Source of the DNA: Clostridiales bacterium
GTDB taxonomy: Bacteria; Bacillota; Clostridia; Christensenellales; UBA1242
Direction of reading: 5' to 3'
Assembly: GCA_015055605.1 (NCBI GenBank)
Contig: SVHV01000001.1
Location: 377,026-441,025, forward strand
DNA: 64,000 nucleotides
Both the position numbers and the translations under genes were made by a program. Position 1 is the first letter of the stretch, and each line of letters starts with the position of its first letter. Shown here one piece after another: positions 35,711 through 43,388 of the stretch. The notes beneath the pieces are model-generated. The model saw only the letters and a program-made list of their open reading frames with translations. It ran no database searches and had not been told where the DNA came from.

Positions 35711-36796
35711 TTATTTATTTTTAAGAATATAATTCATTCTTTTATAGTTAAAACCAAGCAAAACAGCATAAGGCGAAGTATTAAGCACTTTTGAATAATC
35801 ATTAAGAGTTATTTTCATTCCTTTATTTTCTCCTAATAAAGTTACCTTATCCCCTATTTTCACACTCATTTCTGTAATATCAACCATAAACACATCCATA
35901 CAAACCAATCCCACTACCTGACATTTTTTACCATCAATTAAAACAGAAAATCTATTCGAAAGCCCCCTATCAAAACCATCAGCATAACCAACTGGAACAA
36001 CACCTATTGTCATAGATTTATTTGCACAAAATGTCCTATCATAGCCAATTGTTTCACCTTTTCGTACTTTAACAATATTTATAATTTTTGATTTAATTTC
36101 AAGAATCGGTTTGTTTCCAATATTATTATCCATATAACCATACATAAGAAACCCGTTTCTCACCATATCGTAATGATAATTCATGGTTAATTCTGTAGCA
36201 TAAGAATTTGAAATATGAAAAATTACATTTTCGTTTTTAACTACCGATACAAACTGTCTAAACCTGTAATTTTGTTTCTTAATAAAAGCCTTATCATCTG
36301 CTTTGGTAGCAAAGTGACTATAGACACCCTCTAGAGAATATTTATACTTATTAATATAATTTAAGCTTTTCTTAAATTCAGACATAGACCTAAAGCCAAA
36401 TCTATTAAGACCAGTGTTAACCTGAAGATGAACAAAAACCCCCTTTAAATCTACACCATATTCAAGTAATTGTGAATAAGAACCAACGGAAATGGAAACA
36501 TTATTCTCTCTACACCAACTTAGAGCCTCTCTTTCTATCCTACCTAATATAAGAATTTTTGTCTTTTTATCAAACACTCTAATAGACATAGCCTCTTTAA
36601 GACAAGCAACTGCAAAATAATCTACATACTCTGAAATAGCACTACAAACACTTTCTATGCCATGCGAATAGGCATTCGCTTTTACTACAGCACAAAATTT
36701 AATATTTTTGCCCATACAATTCTTAATATTAGCAATATTCTTTCTAAGAACATCAATATCAACTATAAAATCAGTATAACTTTTCATATAAAACAT
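35711..36796 (-). CDS. alr: Alanine racemase
   Basis: A PLP enzyme making D-alanine for peptidoglycan; some alr genes in spore formers are spore-specific. The PLP lysine is K39 in VVKANAYSHG, and MVRNGFLMYGY and the catalytic tyrosine region GYDRTFCA follow. VGLVCMDVFMVDI is present near the C-terminus. 361 aa. The start could be either of two ATGs three codons apart; neither has a strong ribosome binding site. Confidence 0.94.
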   Translation of the reverse strand: MFYMKSYTDFIVDIDVLRKNIANIKNCMGKNIKFCAVVKANAYSHGIESVCSAISEYVDYFAVACLKEAMSIRVFDKKTKILILGRIEREALSWCRENNVSISVGSYSQLLEYGVDLKGVFVHLQVNTGLNRFGFRSMSEFKKSLNYINKYKYSLEGVYSHFATKADDKAFIKKQNYRFRQFVSVVKNENVIFHISNSYATELTMNYHYDMVRNGFLMYGYMDNNIGNKPILEIKSKIINIVKVRKGETIGYDRTFCANKSMTIGVVPVGYADGFDRGLSNRFSVLIDGKKCQVVGLVCMDVFMVDITEMSVKIGDKVTLLGENKGMKITLNDYSKVLNTSPYAVLLGFNYKRMNYILKNK

Positions 36797-36821
36797 TTAT
36801 GTTAATAAACAATATTTTGTG

Positions 36822-36847
36822 AAAAAAAAGACTGCAAAGATGCAGTC
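36822..36847 (-). terminator. Terminator after the dUTPase gene
   Basis: GACTGCA, AAGA loop, TGCAGTC (36830-36847) with eight T on the minus strand. Confidence 0.9.
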
Positions 36848-36859
36848 CATATATAAATA

Positions 36860-37315
36860 CTATTTTTTTACTGTTGAGCCAAAACCACCCTTTCTAACAT
36901 TGGTAATTTCTGCCTCATCATCAACTGTGAGGAATTTCATAAAATAACCTTGACCAATTTTGTCCCCAACTGCAATCTGATAAGGCTCTTCACTCAAATT
37001 ATGTAACATAAAACCCAAGTTACCGTCATTAGACTCATTATTATAATAATCTGATTCTATAATGCCTATACCATTAGCAAGAATAATACCTCTCTTACCT
37101 AGCCCACTAGTAGATGCTAAGAAAAGACCCTCGTCATGTTCAAAAGTTGCTTTGACATTTGTAAATATCAATTTAGTCTCTCCTGGCATTATTGTATAAT
37201 CAATAGGAGAATAAAAGTCATAACATACACTATACTTAGTTGCCCTAACAGGCATTTTTATATCCTTATTGTCATATTTAATAAACTCATCTCTAACAAT
37301 CTCAAATCTACGCAT
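36860..37315 (-). CDS. dUTP diphosphatase family protein
   Basis: 151 aa. The trimeric dUTPase motifs are recognisable: YDFYSP (motif I), STSGLGKRG (motif II), GIGIIESDYYNN (motif III), GQGYFMKF (motif IV) and RKGGFGST (motif V). Motif III has ESD where Dut commonly has IDxDY, so a related dCTP deaminase/dUTPase is possible. TGAGGTATATAGAA before the ATG at 37315 decides the start over a longer frame. Confidence 0.9.
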   Translation of the reverse strand: MRRFEIVRDEFIKYDNKDIKMPVRATKYSVCYDFYSPIDYTIMPGETKLIFTNVKATFEHDEGLFLASTSGLGKRGIILANGIGIIESDYYNNESNDGNLGFMLHNLSEEPYQIAVGDKIGQGYFMKFLTVDDEAEITNVRKGGFGSTVKK

Positions 37316-37389
37316 TTCTATATACCTCAAAAATTTTTTTAAAATCTTAATAAGATTATATAATAAATTTAAATTTTTACAAATAAATC

Positions 37390-37418
37390 TTGACAACATA
37401 AATAAAAAGGATTAAAAT
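37390..37418 (+). promoter_or_regulatory. Promoter of tRNA-Lys (CTT)
   Basis: TTGACA, 17-bp spacer, TAAAAT on the plus strand, 24 bp before the tRNA. Confidence 0.75.
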
Positions 37419-37441
37419 ATAGAAGTGATTTTTGAAAATAT

Positions 37442-37517
37442 GCTTCCTTAGCTCAGTTGGTAGAGCAACTGACTCTTAATCAGTGGGTCCGGAGTTCGAG
37501 TCTCCGAGGGAGCACCA
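37442..37517 (+). tRNA. tRNA-Lys (CTT)
   Basis: Acceptor GCTTCCT/AGGGAGC with one G-T pair, anticodon loop CTCTTAA, encoded CCA. A single-gene unit with its own promoter and terminator. Confidence 0.97.
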
Positions 37518-37522
37518 TAGAT

Positions 37523-37545
37523 AGTACCTTCGGGTACTTTTTTTT
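37523..37545 (+). terminator. Terminator of tRNA-Lys
   Basis: AGTACC, TTCG tetraloop, GGTACT then a run of T. Confidence 0.93.
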
Positions 37546-37576
37546 GTTTTTAAATTAATACAATGTTTATAAAACA

Positions 37577-37612
37577 CAAAAAAAGAGTTATACAAACTAT
37601 AACTCTTTTTCT
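37577..37612. terminator. Terminator of the two small minus-strand genes
   Basis: AAAAGAGTTATA, CAAAC loop, TATAACTCTTTT: a 12-bp perfect stem with T tracts on both strands. Confidence 0.88.
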
Positions 37613-37638
37613 TTTTTTGATAACATTTGGTATATGTA

Positions 37639-37815
37639 TTATTTACCCATACCCATATCTTGCTCTACTTTCTTAGCAGCCTTTGCTCTTTCATAAGCAA
37701 GGATTGCTTCAACAGTTGGATCATACTCACTGCCACCAGCGTATTTATGATTTTCTTCTCTCCAACCGTTTAGAGCATCATACTCTTCATTTTTAGTAAC
37801 TTCATTTCTTGCCAT
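37639..37815 (-). CDS. Small unknown protein (58 aa)
   Basis: A charged, Tyr- and Lys-rich soluble protein. A longer in-frame ATG at 37824 touches the AAGGGGG site, so the ATG at 37815 (MARNEVTK) with nine-base spacing is better. It follows the 101-aa gene by 22 nt with a near-identical ribosome binding site, so the two form an operon. I recognise no family. Confidence 0.65.
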   Translation of the reverse strand: MARNEVTKNEEYDALNGWREENHKYAGGSEYDPTVEAILAYERAKAAKKVEQDMGMGK

Positions 37816-37837
37816 TTCCCACATCCCCCTTTTTTAA

Positions 37838-38143
37838 TTATAAAGTAAAATCTTCATCAGGTATCTCTATTGTATGTAGTTTCTCAGCCAAATAATCTCT
37901 AAATGTTCTAATAGGTCTCTCAGTCTCTGGATTAGAAACTTCTGCTGTATAACCTCTAGTTAATTCACGCAAAGCATCAACTTTCTGCCCTTCTTCATTA
38001 ACTGTTGACATTCCTTCATGTAGTTTAGAAGCAATAAATCCCATTAGGGTTGTTTCTGCAGTAATTCTTCCTGAACTAAGAGCATCATTGTAATGTCTAG
38101 CAAATTTTATAATTGTATCATTTTGCGTCATTACCTTATCCAT
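37838..38143 (-). CDS. Small unknown protein (101 aa)
   Basis: A soluble protein of mixed alpha/beta character, with FIASKLHEGMSTVNEEG and TFRDYLAEKLHTIEIPDEDF. AAGGGGGAATATCAA precedes the ATG, and a strong promoter lies upstream. It is the first gene of a two-gene operon set between tRNA units. There is no signal peptide or membrane segment. The family is not recognised. Confidence 0.65.
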   Translation of the reverse strand: MDKVMTQNDTIIKFARHYNDALSSGRITAETTLMGFIASKLHEGMSTVNEEGQKVDALRELTRGYTAEVSNPETERPIRTFRDYLAEKLHTIEIPDEDFTL

Positions 38144-38173
38144 TTGATATTCCCCCTTGTTTTTCGTACCATT

Positions 38174-38202
38174 ATATTAACACCGTTTATATAGTATGTC
38201 AA
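38174..38202 (-). promoter_or_regulatory. Promoter of the two small genes
   Basis: TTGACA (38197-38202), 17-bp spacer, TAATAT on the minus strand, 31 bp before the ATG. Confidence 0.7.
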
Positions 38203-38327
38203 TACCCATTTAGAAATAATTTTGAAATATATATAATAATATACCTACGAAATATAGCCATATTATTAGATAATAAAAATATATATAAAAAAAAGGAAAA
38301 AATTAATTGAAATTTTGAAAAAAATTG

Positions 38328-38356
38328 TTGACAACCACTATCAATAATGATATTAT
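38328..38356 (+). promoter_or_regulatory. Promoter of the second tRNA cluster
   Basis: TTGACA, 17-bp spacer, TATTAT, 32 bp before tRNA-Gly. Confidence 0.78.
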
Positions 38357-38387
38357 ATTAATGCGTTTTGTAAAAAAGCGAGGCAAT

Positions 38388-38461
38388 GCGGGTGTAGCTC
38401 AATGGTAGAGCCCCAGCCTTCCAAGCTGGTCACGAGGGTCCGATTCCCTTCACCCGCTCCA
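38388..38461 (+). tRNA. tRNA-Gly (TCC) with C at position 55
   Basis: Acceptor GCGGGTG/CACCCGC, anticodon loop CTTCCAA on the stem CCAGC/GCTGG, encoded CCA, G18-G19 retained. The T loop reads TCCGATT instead of the near-universal TTCGATT, so the pseudouridine position is C. All other tRNAs here keep TTC. Confidence 0.95.
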
Positions 38462-38482
38462 TTTCACAAAATGTGAGATTAT

Positions 38483-38559
38483 GCACCAGTAGCTCAGCTG
38501 GATAGAGCATCGCCCTTCTAAGGCGAGGGTCAGGGGTTCGAATCCCTTCTGGTGTACCA
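38483..38559 (+). tRNA. tRNA-Arg (TCT)
   Basis: Acceptor GCACCAG/CTGGTGT with a first G-T pair, anticodon loop CTTCTAA, encoded CCA. Confidence 0.95.
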
Positions 38560-38568
38560 TTACTATAT

Positions 38569-38645
38569 GGTGGATATAGTTCAGTTGGTAGAGCGCCAGA
38601 TTGTGGCTCTGGAAGTCGTGGGTTCGAGTCCCACTATTCACCCCA
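38569..38645 (+). tRNA. tRNA-His (GTG)
   Basis: Acceptor GTGGATA/TATTCAC with the extra 5' G (G-1) at 38569, anticodon loop TTGTGGC, discriminator C, encoded CCA. Confidence 0.95.
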
Positions 38646-38659
38646 TTTATTATTTCTGT

Positions 38660-38734
38660 TGGGGTATAGCCAAGTGGTAAGGCACGAGACTTTGACTCTC
38701 GCATCCGTAGGTTCAAATCCTGCTACCCCAGCCA
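38660..38734 (+). tRNA. tRNA-Gln (TTG)
   Basis: Acceptor TGGGGTA/TACCCCA, anticodon loop CTTTGAC, encoded CCA. Confidence 0.95.
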
Positions 38735-38767
38735 TTATTTATACCCTACCCCATCATATATTAATTT

Positions 38768-38843
38768 GGCCTATTAGCTCAGTTGGTAGAGCACATGACT
38801 TTTAATCATGGTGTCCCGCGTTCGAATCGCGGATAGGTCACCA
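38768..38843 (+). tRNA. tRNA-Lys (TTT)
   Basis: Acceptor GGCCTAT/ATAGGTC with one G-T pair, anticodon loop CTTTTAA, encoded CCA. Confidence 0.96.
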
Positions 38844-38846
38844 CAT

Positions 38847-38929
38847 GCGGATGTGGCGGAACTGGCAGACGCGCTAGACTTAGGATCTAGTTCGAGAGAG
38901 TGGGGGTTCAAGTCCTCTCATCCGCACCA
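38847..38929 (+). tRNA. tRNA-Leu (TAG)
   Basis: An 83-nt class II tRNA with a variable arm, acceptor GCGGATG/CATCCGC, anticodon loop CTTAGGA, encoded CCA. Confidence 0.95.
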
Positions 38930-38930
38930 A

Positions 38931-38960
38931 AAAGCACTCAGAAATGAGTGCTTTTTTTGT
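38931..38960 (+). terminator. Terminator of the second tRNA cluster
   Basis: AAAGCACTC, AGAAAT loop, GAGTGCTTT then T, starting 1 bp after tRNA-Leu. Confidence 0.92.
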
Positions 38961-39052
38961 TTTTAATTACACATATCAAAAAACATAATTGAACTATCAT
39001 CCCCTAACCCAATTAATTATTTACAACATAATCCCCAAAACCAACATAATAT

Positions 39053-39085
39053 AAAAAAGAAGAGTAACCACTACTCTTCTTTTTG
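39053..39085 (-). terminator. Terminator of the ABC exporter operon
   Basis: GAAGAGTA, ACCAC loop, TACTCTTC (39059-39079) then TTTTTT on the minus strand. Confidence 0.85.
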
Positions 39086-39093
39086 TTTTTCAA

Positions 39094-42000
39094 CTATTCA
39101 GTTCTAAGAGCAATTACAGGGTCTTTCTTAGCCGCACTCCTTGATGGAATCAATCCAGAAATTAGTGTTAAACCCATACTAATCAATACTAATATAATTG
39201 CTGCAGGAATAGGCAATATTGCCTTTAGATTAGCAAGACCAGTAAGAGCCTTTAAAATCAAGTTAATAGGTATACATAATAAGTATGTTACCAATACACC
39301 TAGCAAGCCCGATGTAAAGCCAATAATCATTGTCTCTGCATTAAACATACTAGAAACATCTCTCTTTGAAGCACCTATCGCTCTAAGTATACCAATTTCC
39401 TTTGTTCTTTCTTGTACAGAGATTAATGTAATAACCCCTATCATAATAGAAGAAACTATAAGAGAAATAGAAACAAAAGCAATAAGCACATAAGTAATTG
39501 CATCAATAATTGTTGTAATAGAAGACATCATTAAACCTAAGTAATCTACATAAGTAATCTTCTTTTCTTCATCAACATTGGCATTATATGAATCTATAAC
39601 ACTTTTAATTACATCCTTATCCTCAAAAGATGACACATATAGATTAATTGCATGAGGAGAATCTAAATCAATACAACCCAATTTTACAAGCACTTCTTCA
39701 TAAGTATTCTCAGAAAACTCAGTTACCTTATCGTAATATACAACAATATCAGCATCAGTCGCCCCTGATAACAATGTAGTAAGATTAGTAGCCAGCTCGG
39801 CATTAGGAGTTGTAGCATACTGTTGCCTAATCATAGTTTCATGAGACACTTGAACTATAGACTGACATAATGCATACGCAACGCCTTGAATCTGTTCATC
39901 TGTCATATCTGCAAAATACCCAGCAAGAGCCTCCGGCTCAACACCCATTTGACTAGAAACGCTTGTAATAATCAGAGCCTCTTGAGCAGCCCTATTAGGA
40001 CAATATTGTGTCATATATGCCGTAGTTTTCTGCATTAGTTCTGTGTCAGACAACAAACATTTGATTGCAATATAAGTATCAGCTTTTTTCTTTTCACTTA
40101 ATTGACCAACATAAGTTGTAAAAGCACTTATTTTTTCTTCATTTGACAAAAGTCCTGTATTAGCAGCAAATGGTTTACCAGTAAGCAAATCTATAGTAGG
40201 ACTAGCCTTTTGAGCAGTTACAACTGCACTTTGAGTTGATTTGTTTATAATATATTGAGTAAGTAAAGATGTATAACCCAAACCTGTATTAAGAAGTGAA
40301 GCATCAGCATCTTTCTTTGGTCTAATAACACCTGTAATCTTAAGTTCTAGCGCAGCCTCTTCGTATATAGTAGACAACCACAAAGGGTCAGACTCTGCTA
40401 GAGCACTAACATCAACATAAGTACCTGTAGTCTCACTATACACATAAGAATCAGCTGGTAAAATAGTCTTAAATGTTCTAGCCTTTATCTCTTCATAAGT
40501 CCATTTTTTATTGTCATTATCTAATTGTTCACCCTTAGCGGCAGCATCAATTATAGCATCAATTTCAGACTCACCTATTAAACCTAAAGCATATAAAGTT
40601 AAATCATCTACTTCATTATTCTCATTAACAACAAGAACTATTTCATCATACTCATTTGGCCATGAGCCGCCATCTATCATCTCATACTGTTCATAGACAA
40701 GACTATTAATAACATCATTACCCATACCTGGTAACATCTCTTGCCACAAGTCAATACTCATCATAGAACTACTCATTCCAGACATTGAGTCAGAAGACAA
40801 TCCAGAATCAGATGATGAACTAGAAGAACCACTGCCAGACGACATCTTTGCCATCATATAGTCACCTATCATTTCTGACATTAGTTTACCAGTATCAGAT
40901 TTAACTATAGCATTGTCAACATTCTTTGTATATATATCTAACTCTAGATTATAAGTATATTGTACACCAGTTACAGCCTTCTGTAAGTCAGAGCCCTCTT
41001 TATTCATTTCGTCTTCTAAATAAAGTTTAAAAGACTTTAGGTCATTAACATTACTCTCTACTGAGCTTAGAGCATTTACCATTTCTGCGATTACAGGGTC
41101 TTTGTATACACCATCTCTATCATGCGTCAATTCCCCTTTACCTACATTCATAAAACTAGTAAGCAATGCAGTCATATCTATAGTCTTTTCTTCTAATACA
41201 ATAGGATATGAAGCAAGTGTTGACTCTTGAACATGATTGATATAAGTAGTCATTCCCTGAGATACTGCTAGAATAAGGGCAATACCTATAATACCTATAC
41301 TACCTGCAAATGATGTAAGGGCAGTTCTTCCCTTCTTTGTAAACAAATTCTTTAGAGATAGTTTAAAAGCCGTCCAGAAAGACATAGATGGTTTCTTCTC
41401 TTTTCTTTTCTTCTTACCACCTGCTAATTCATCTAATACTTCTTTTTCATATTCTTTGTCTAATTCTTTTTTCTGACTTCTTGTAAAACCTAAATCAGTA
41501 TATGGTTTAGTATCACTTAAAATTTTACCGTCAAGCATATTAATTATTCTTGTTGAATACTTCTTTGCCAAATCTGGATTATGAGTAACCATAACAACTA
41601 GACGGTCCTGCGCTACTTTCTTTAGTATCTCCATAACCTGAACACTAGTTTCGGTATCTAGCGCACCTGTTGGTTCATCTGCAAGGATTATTTCTGGATT
41701 ATTTACTAACGCCCTAGCAATAGCAACCCTCTGCATCTGTCCACCCGAAAGAGCATTAGGCTTTTTATGTATTTGGTCGCCCAAACCCACCTCTTCTAGA
41801 GCATGAATAGCACGAGCCTTCCTCTCCGATTTAGAAACACCAGATATAGTCAATGCAATTTCTACATTCTGAAGCACTGTTTGATGAGGAATTAGATTAT
41901 AAGACTGAAAAACAAATCCTACAGAATGATTACGGTAGGCATCCCAATCTTTATCCTTAAAGTCCTTAGTTGAAACTTCGTTAATAATCAAATCACCACT

Positions 42001-42174
42001 GGTGTATTTATCTAAACCACCGATGATATTAAGCATAGTTGTTTTTCCACAACCACTAGGACCCAAAATGGATACAAATTCACTATTACGGAAGTTAATA
42101 CTAACATCTCTTAGAGCATGAACCTCATTATCTCCTGAGAGATAATTCTTTACAATATTCTTAATTTGTATCAT
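39094..42174 (-). CDS. ABC transporter, ATP-binding and FtsX-type permease fusion (MacB-like)
   Basis: A fused exporter of about 1026 aa. The N-terminal ATPase has Walker A GPSGCGKTT (38-46), the signature LSGGQMQRVA, Walker B IILADEPTGALD and the H-loop MVTHN. One membrane segment near residue 285, an extracytoplasmic part of over 500 residues (with a Ser/Gly-rich stretch) and three C-terminal membrane segments give the MacB/FtsX topology. GGAGGAG seven bases before the ATG at 42174 (MIQIKN) decides the start. Overlap with the marR gene suggests control by it. The substrate is unknown; peptide or drug export is typical of the family. Confidence 0.92.
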   Translation of the reverse strand: MIQIKNIVKNYLSGDNEVHALRDVSINFRNSEFVSILGPSGCGKTTMLNIIGGLDKYTSGDLIINEVSTKDFKDKDWDAYRNHSVGFVFQSYNLIPHQTVLQNVEIALTISGVSKSERKARAIHALEEVGLGDQIHKKPNALSGGQMQRVAIARALVNNPEIILADEPTGALDTETSVQVMEILKKVAQDRLVVMVTHNPDLAKKYSTRIINMLDGKILSDTKPYTDLGFTRSQKKELDKEYEKEVLDELAGGKKKRKEKKPSMSFWTAFKLSLKNLFTKKGRTALTSFAGSIGIIGIALILAVSQGMTTYINHVQESTLASYPIVLEEKTIDMTALLTSFMNVGKGELTHDRDGVYKDPVIAEMVNALSSVESNVNDLKSFKLYLEDEMNKEGSDLQKAVTGVQYTYNLELDIYTKNVDNAIVKSDTGKLMSEMIGDYMMAKMSSGSGSSSSSSDSGLSSDSMSGMSSSMMSIDLWQEMLPGMGNDVINSLVYEQYEMIDGGSWPNEYDEIVLVVNENNEVDDLTLYALGLIGESEIDAIIDAAAKGEQLDNDNKKWTYEEIKARTFKTILPADSYVYSETTGTYVDVSALAESDPLWLSTIYEEAALELKITGVIRPKKDADASLLNTGLGYTSLLTQYIINKSTQSAVVTAQKASPTIDLLTGKPFAANTGLLSNEEKISAFTTYVGQLSEKKKADTYIAIKCLLSDTELMQKTTAYMTQYCPNRAAQEALIITSVSSQMGVEPEALAGYFADMTDEQIQGVAYALCQSIVQVSHETMIRQQYATTPNAELATNLTTLLSGATDADIVVYYDKVTEFSENTYEEVLVKLGCIDLDSPHAINLYVSSFEDKDVIKSVIDSYNANVDEEKKITYVDYLGLMMSSITTIIDAITYVLIAFVSISLIVSSIMIGVITLISVQERTKEIGILRAIGASKRDVSSMFNAETMIIGFTSGLLGVLVTYLLCIPINLILKALTGLANLKAILPIPAAIILVLISMGLTLISGLIPSRSAAKKDPVIALRTE

Positions 42175-42613
42175 CTTCTTCTCCTCCATTTAGAACTTTT
42201 TTTATTAGATAAAATAATTGACTTACTTCTTCTTTCTCAAGATTTCCAAGCATATCATTGATGATTTGCTCAGAGTTTTCAGTTAGAGCATCTGCAACCT
42301 CAAGCCCCTTGTCGGTAAGCATAACATTATACTTTTTCTCTTTATCTATATTATTATCTTTGCAAATTATACCCTTTTCTATCAAATCTGCTATAGCCCT
42401 ACTAGTATTTGCCTTATCACAGCCTATTAGAGCAGTTAAATCTACCATCTTTAAACCATCTCTAAACTTAGCTAAATATGTCAAATAAAATGCATGAAAC
42501 TTTGTAAGTCCATAAGGCTTTAGAAATTCATCATATTGCCTCTGAAATATTTTGTTCATTTTATTACATAAAACTGGCAAAACATCAGCCTCAAGTGCCT
42601 TAAATCTATTCAT
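42161..42613 (-). CDS. MarR-family transcriptional regulator
   Basis: 150 aa with a winged helix-turn-helix: a helical N-terminus (FLKPYGLTKFHAFYLTYLA), then LTALIGCDKANTSRAIADLI as recognition region and KKYNVMLTDKG as wing. It overlaps the ABC exporter gene by 14 nt and its promoter carries an 18-22 bp inverted repeat. The most likely role is ligand-released repression of itself and the exporter. Confidence 0.92.
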   Translation of the reverse strand: MNRFKALEADVLPVLCNKMNKIFQRQYDEFLKPYGLTKFHAFYLTYLAKFRDGLKMVDLTALIGCDKANTSRAIADLIEKGIICKDNNIDKEKKYNVMLTDKGLEVADALTENSEQIINDMLGNLEKEEVSQLFYLIKKVLNGGEEDDTN

Positions 42614-42642
42614 ATTCCCTCACTAATAATTTACCATAAAAA

Positions 42643-42671
42643 ATATTATCAAACTTATGTTGAGTTGTCAA
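42643..42671 (-). promoter_or_regulatory. Promoter of the marR-ABC operon
   Basis: TTGACA (42666-42671), 17-bp spacer, TAATAT (42643-42648) on the minus strand. Confidence 0.78.
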
Positions 42672-42676
42672 CATAA
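42655..42676. promoter_or_regulatory. Inverted repeat over the -35, probable MarR operator
   Basis: Two 9-bp arms, TTATGTTGA and TCAACATAA, around GTTG. The repeat covers the -35 element of the marR-ABC promoter, where a dimeric MarR repressor would block RNA polymerase. Confidence 0.65.
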
Positions 42677-42774
42677 TCACACATTATATATATTATATAT
42701 TGTATTATTTTGTTATAAAGAACTCGGAAGTTTTAAAAATTATCACTCAAAAACAACAAATAAACTAAACGCAA

Positions 42775-42804
42775 TAAAAAAAAGAGTATCACACAATACC
42801 CTTT
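42775..42804 (-). terminator. Terminator of the phosphoesterase gene at 42813
   Basis: AAAGAGTAT/ATACCCTTT arms with one mismatch, then a long T run on the minus strand. Confidence 0.7.
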
Positions 42805-42812
42805 ATATTTCA

Positions 42813-43274
42813 CTATTCTATCCTTAAAGAACTAAAAGAAAACTTTCCTTCCTCAATATTTAGATACAAACCTATAGACATGCCATCTATTCTCTTGAAA
42901 GAACCAGGATTAACAAATAAAATCCCATCTCTTTCTTCAATCAGTTGTCTATGGGTATGACCAAAGCACACCACTTTAGCCCCAACTTCTTTTGCCCTAT
43001 CAACTATAGAATCCATTGAGTATTTAACCCCATATCTATTGCCATGTGTAATAAAGAACTTAATTCCTTCTAGTTCAAAAAATCTTTCATTCTCTACACT
43101 AGACATAAAGTCACAATTTCCGGATACAGCATATACATTATCAAGGTAGAGATAAGTCCCAATATCAGATATACCATCACCTAAATAAAATAGATAATCA
43201 AAATCATTCCTCTCAAAGAGCTTGTCTATCGCCCTCTTATTACCATGATTATCGCTAATAATTGCTACTTTCAT
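42813..43274 (-). CDS. YfcE/MJ0936-family phosphodiesterase
   Basis: A 153-aa two-metal phosphodiesterase. The motif set is complete: ISDNHGN, YLGDGISD, SGNCDF, ITHGNRYG and GHTHRQ. This compact size is typical of YfcE-type enzymes that hydrolyse phosphodiesters. It is paralogous to the gene at 10238 but shorter. Rph/RdgB neighbours seen in many Firmicutes are absent. Confidence 0.9.
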   Translation of the reverse strand: MKVAIISDNHGNKRAIDKLFERNDFDYLFYLGDGISDIGTYLYLDNVYAVSGNCDFMSSVENERFFELEGIKFFITHGNRYGVKYSMDSIVDRAKEVGAKVVCFGHTHRQLIEERDGILFVNPGSFKRIDGMSIGLYLNIEEGKFSFSSLRIE

Positions 43275-43286
43275 ACTCCACCTATA

Positions 43287-43315
43287 TTGCTTTTTATATG
43301 TATATATGATATAAT
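43287..43315 (+). promoter_or_regulatory. Promoter of the 292-aa gene
   Basis: TTGCTT, 17-bp spacer, TATAAT on the plus strand. Confidence 0.65.
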
Positions 43316-43326
43316 ATTTTTATAAG

Positions 43327-43348
43327 TGGTGTAAACAATATTACACCA
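43327..43348. promoter_or_regulatory. Perfect inverted repeat at the start of the 292-aa transcript
   Basis: TGGTGTAA, ACAATA, TTACACCA: two perfect 8-bp arms beginning 11 bp after the -10 element. Its place just downstream of the likely transcription start suits an operator or a short 5' hairpin. I cannot assign a regulator. Confidence 0.5.
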
Positions 43349-43388
43349 ACATAGAACACAAAAACTTTAAATAGAGGAGAAAAAATAC

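Noticed and set aside
37639..38143. Toxin-antitoxin pair
   Set aside because: Size and operon order would fit, but neither protein shows a toxin or DNA-binding fold and no operator repeat was seen.
38450..38716. 88-aa minus-strand ORF over tRNA-Arg, His and Gln
   Set aside because: Antisense to tRNAs; the GFEPLTLALEGRCSIQ-type sequence is a familiar artefact of reverse-translated tRNA genes.
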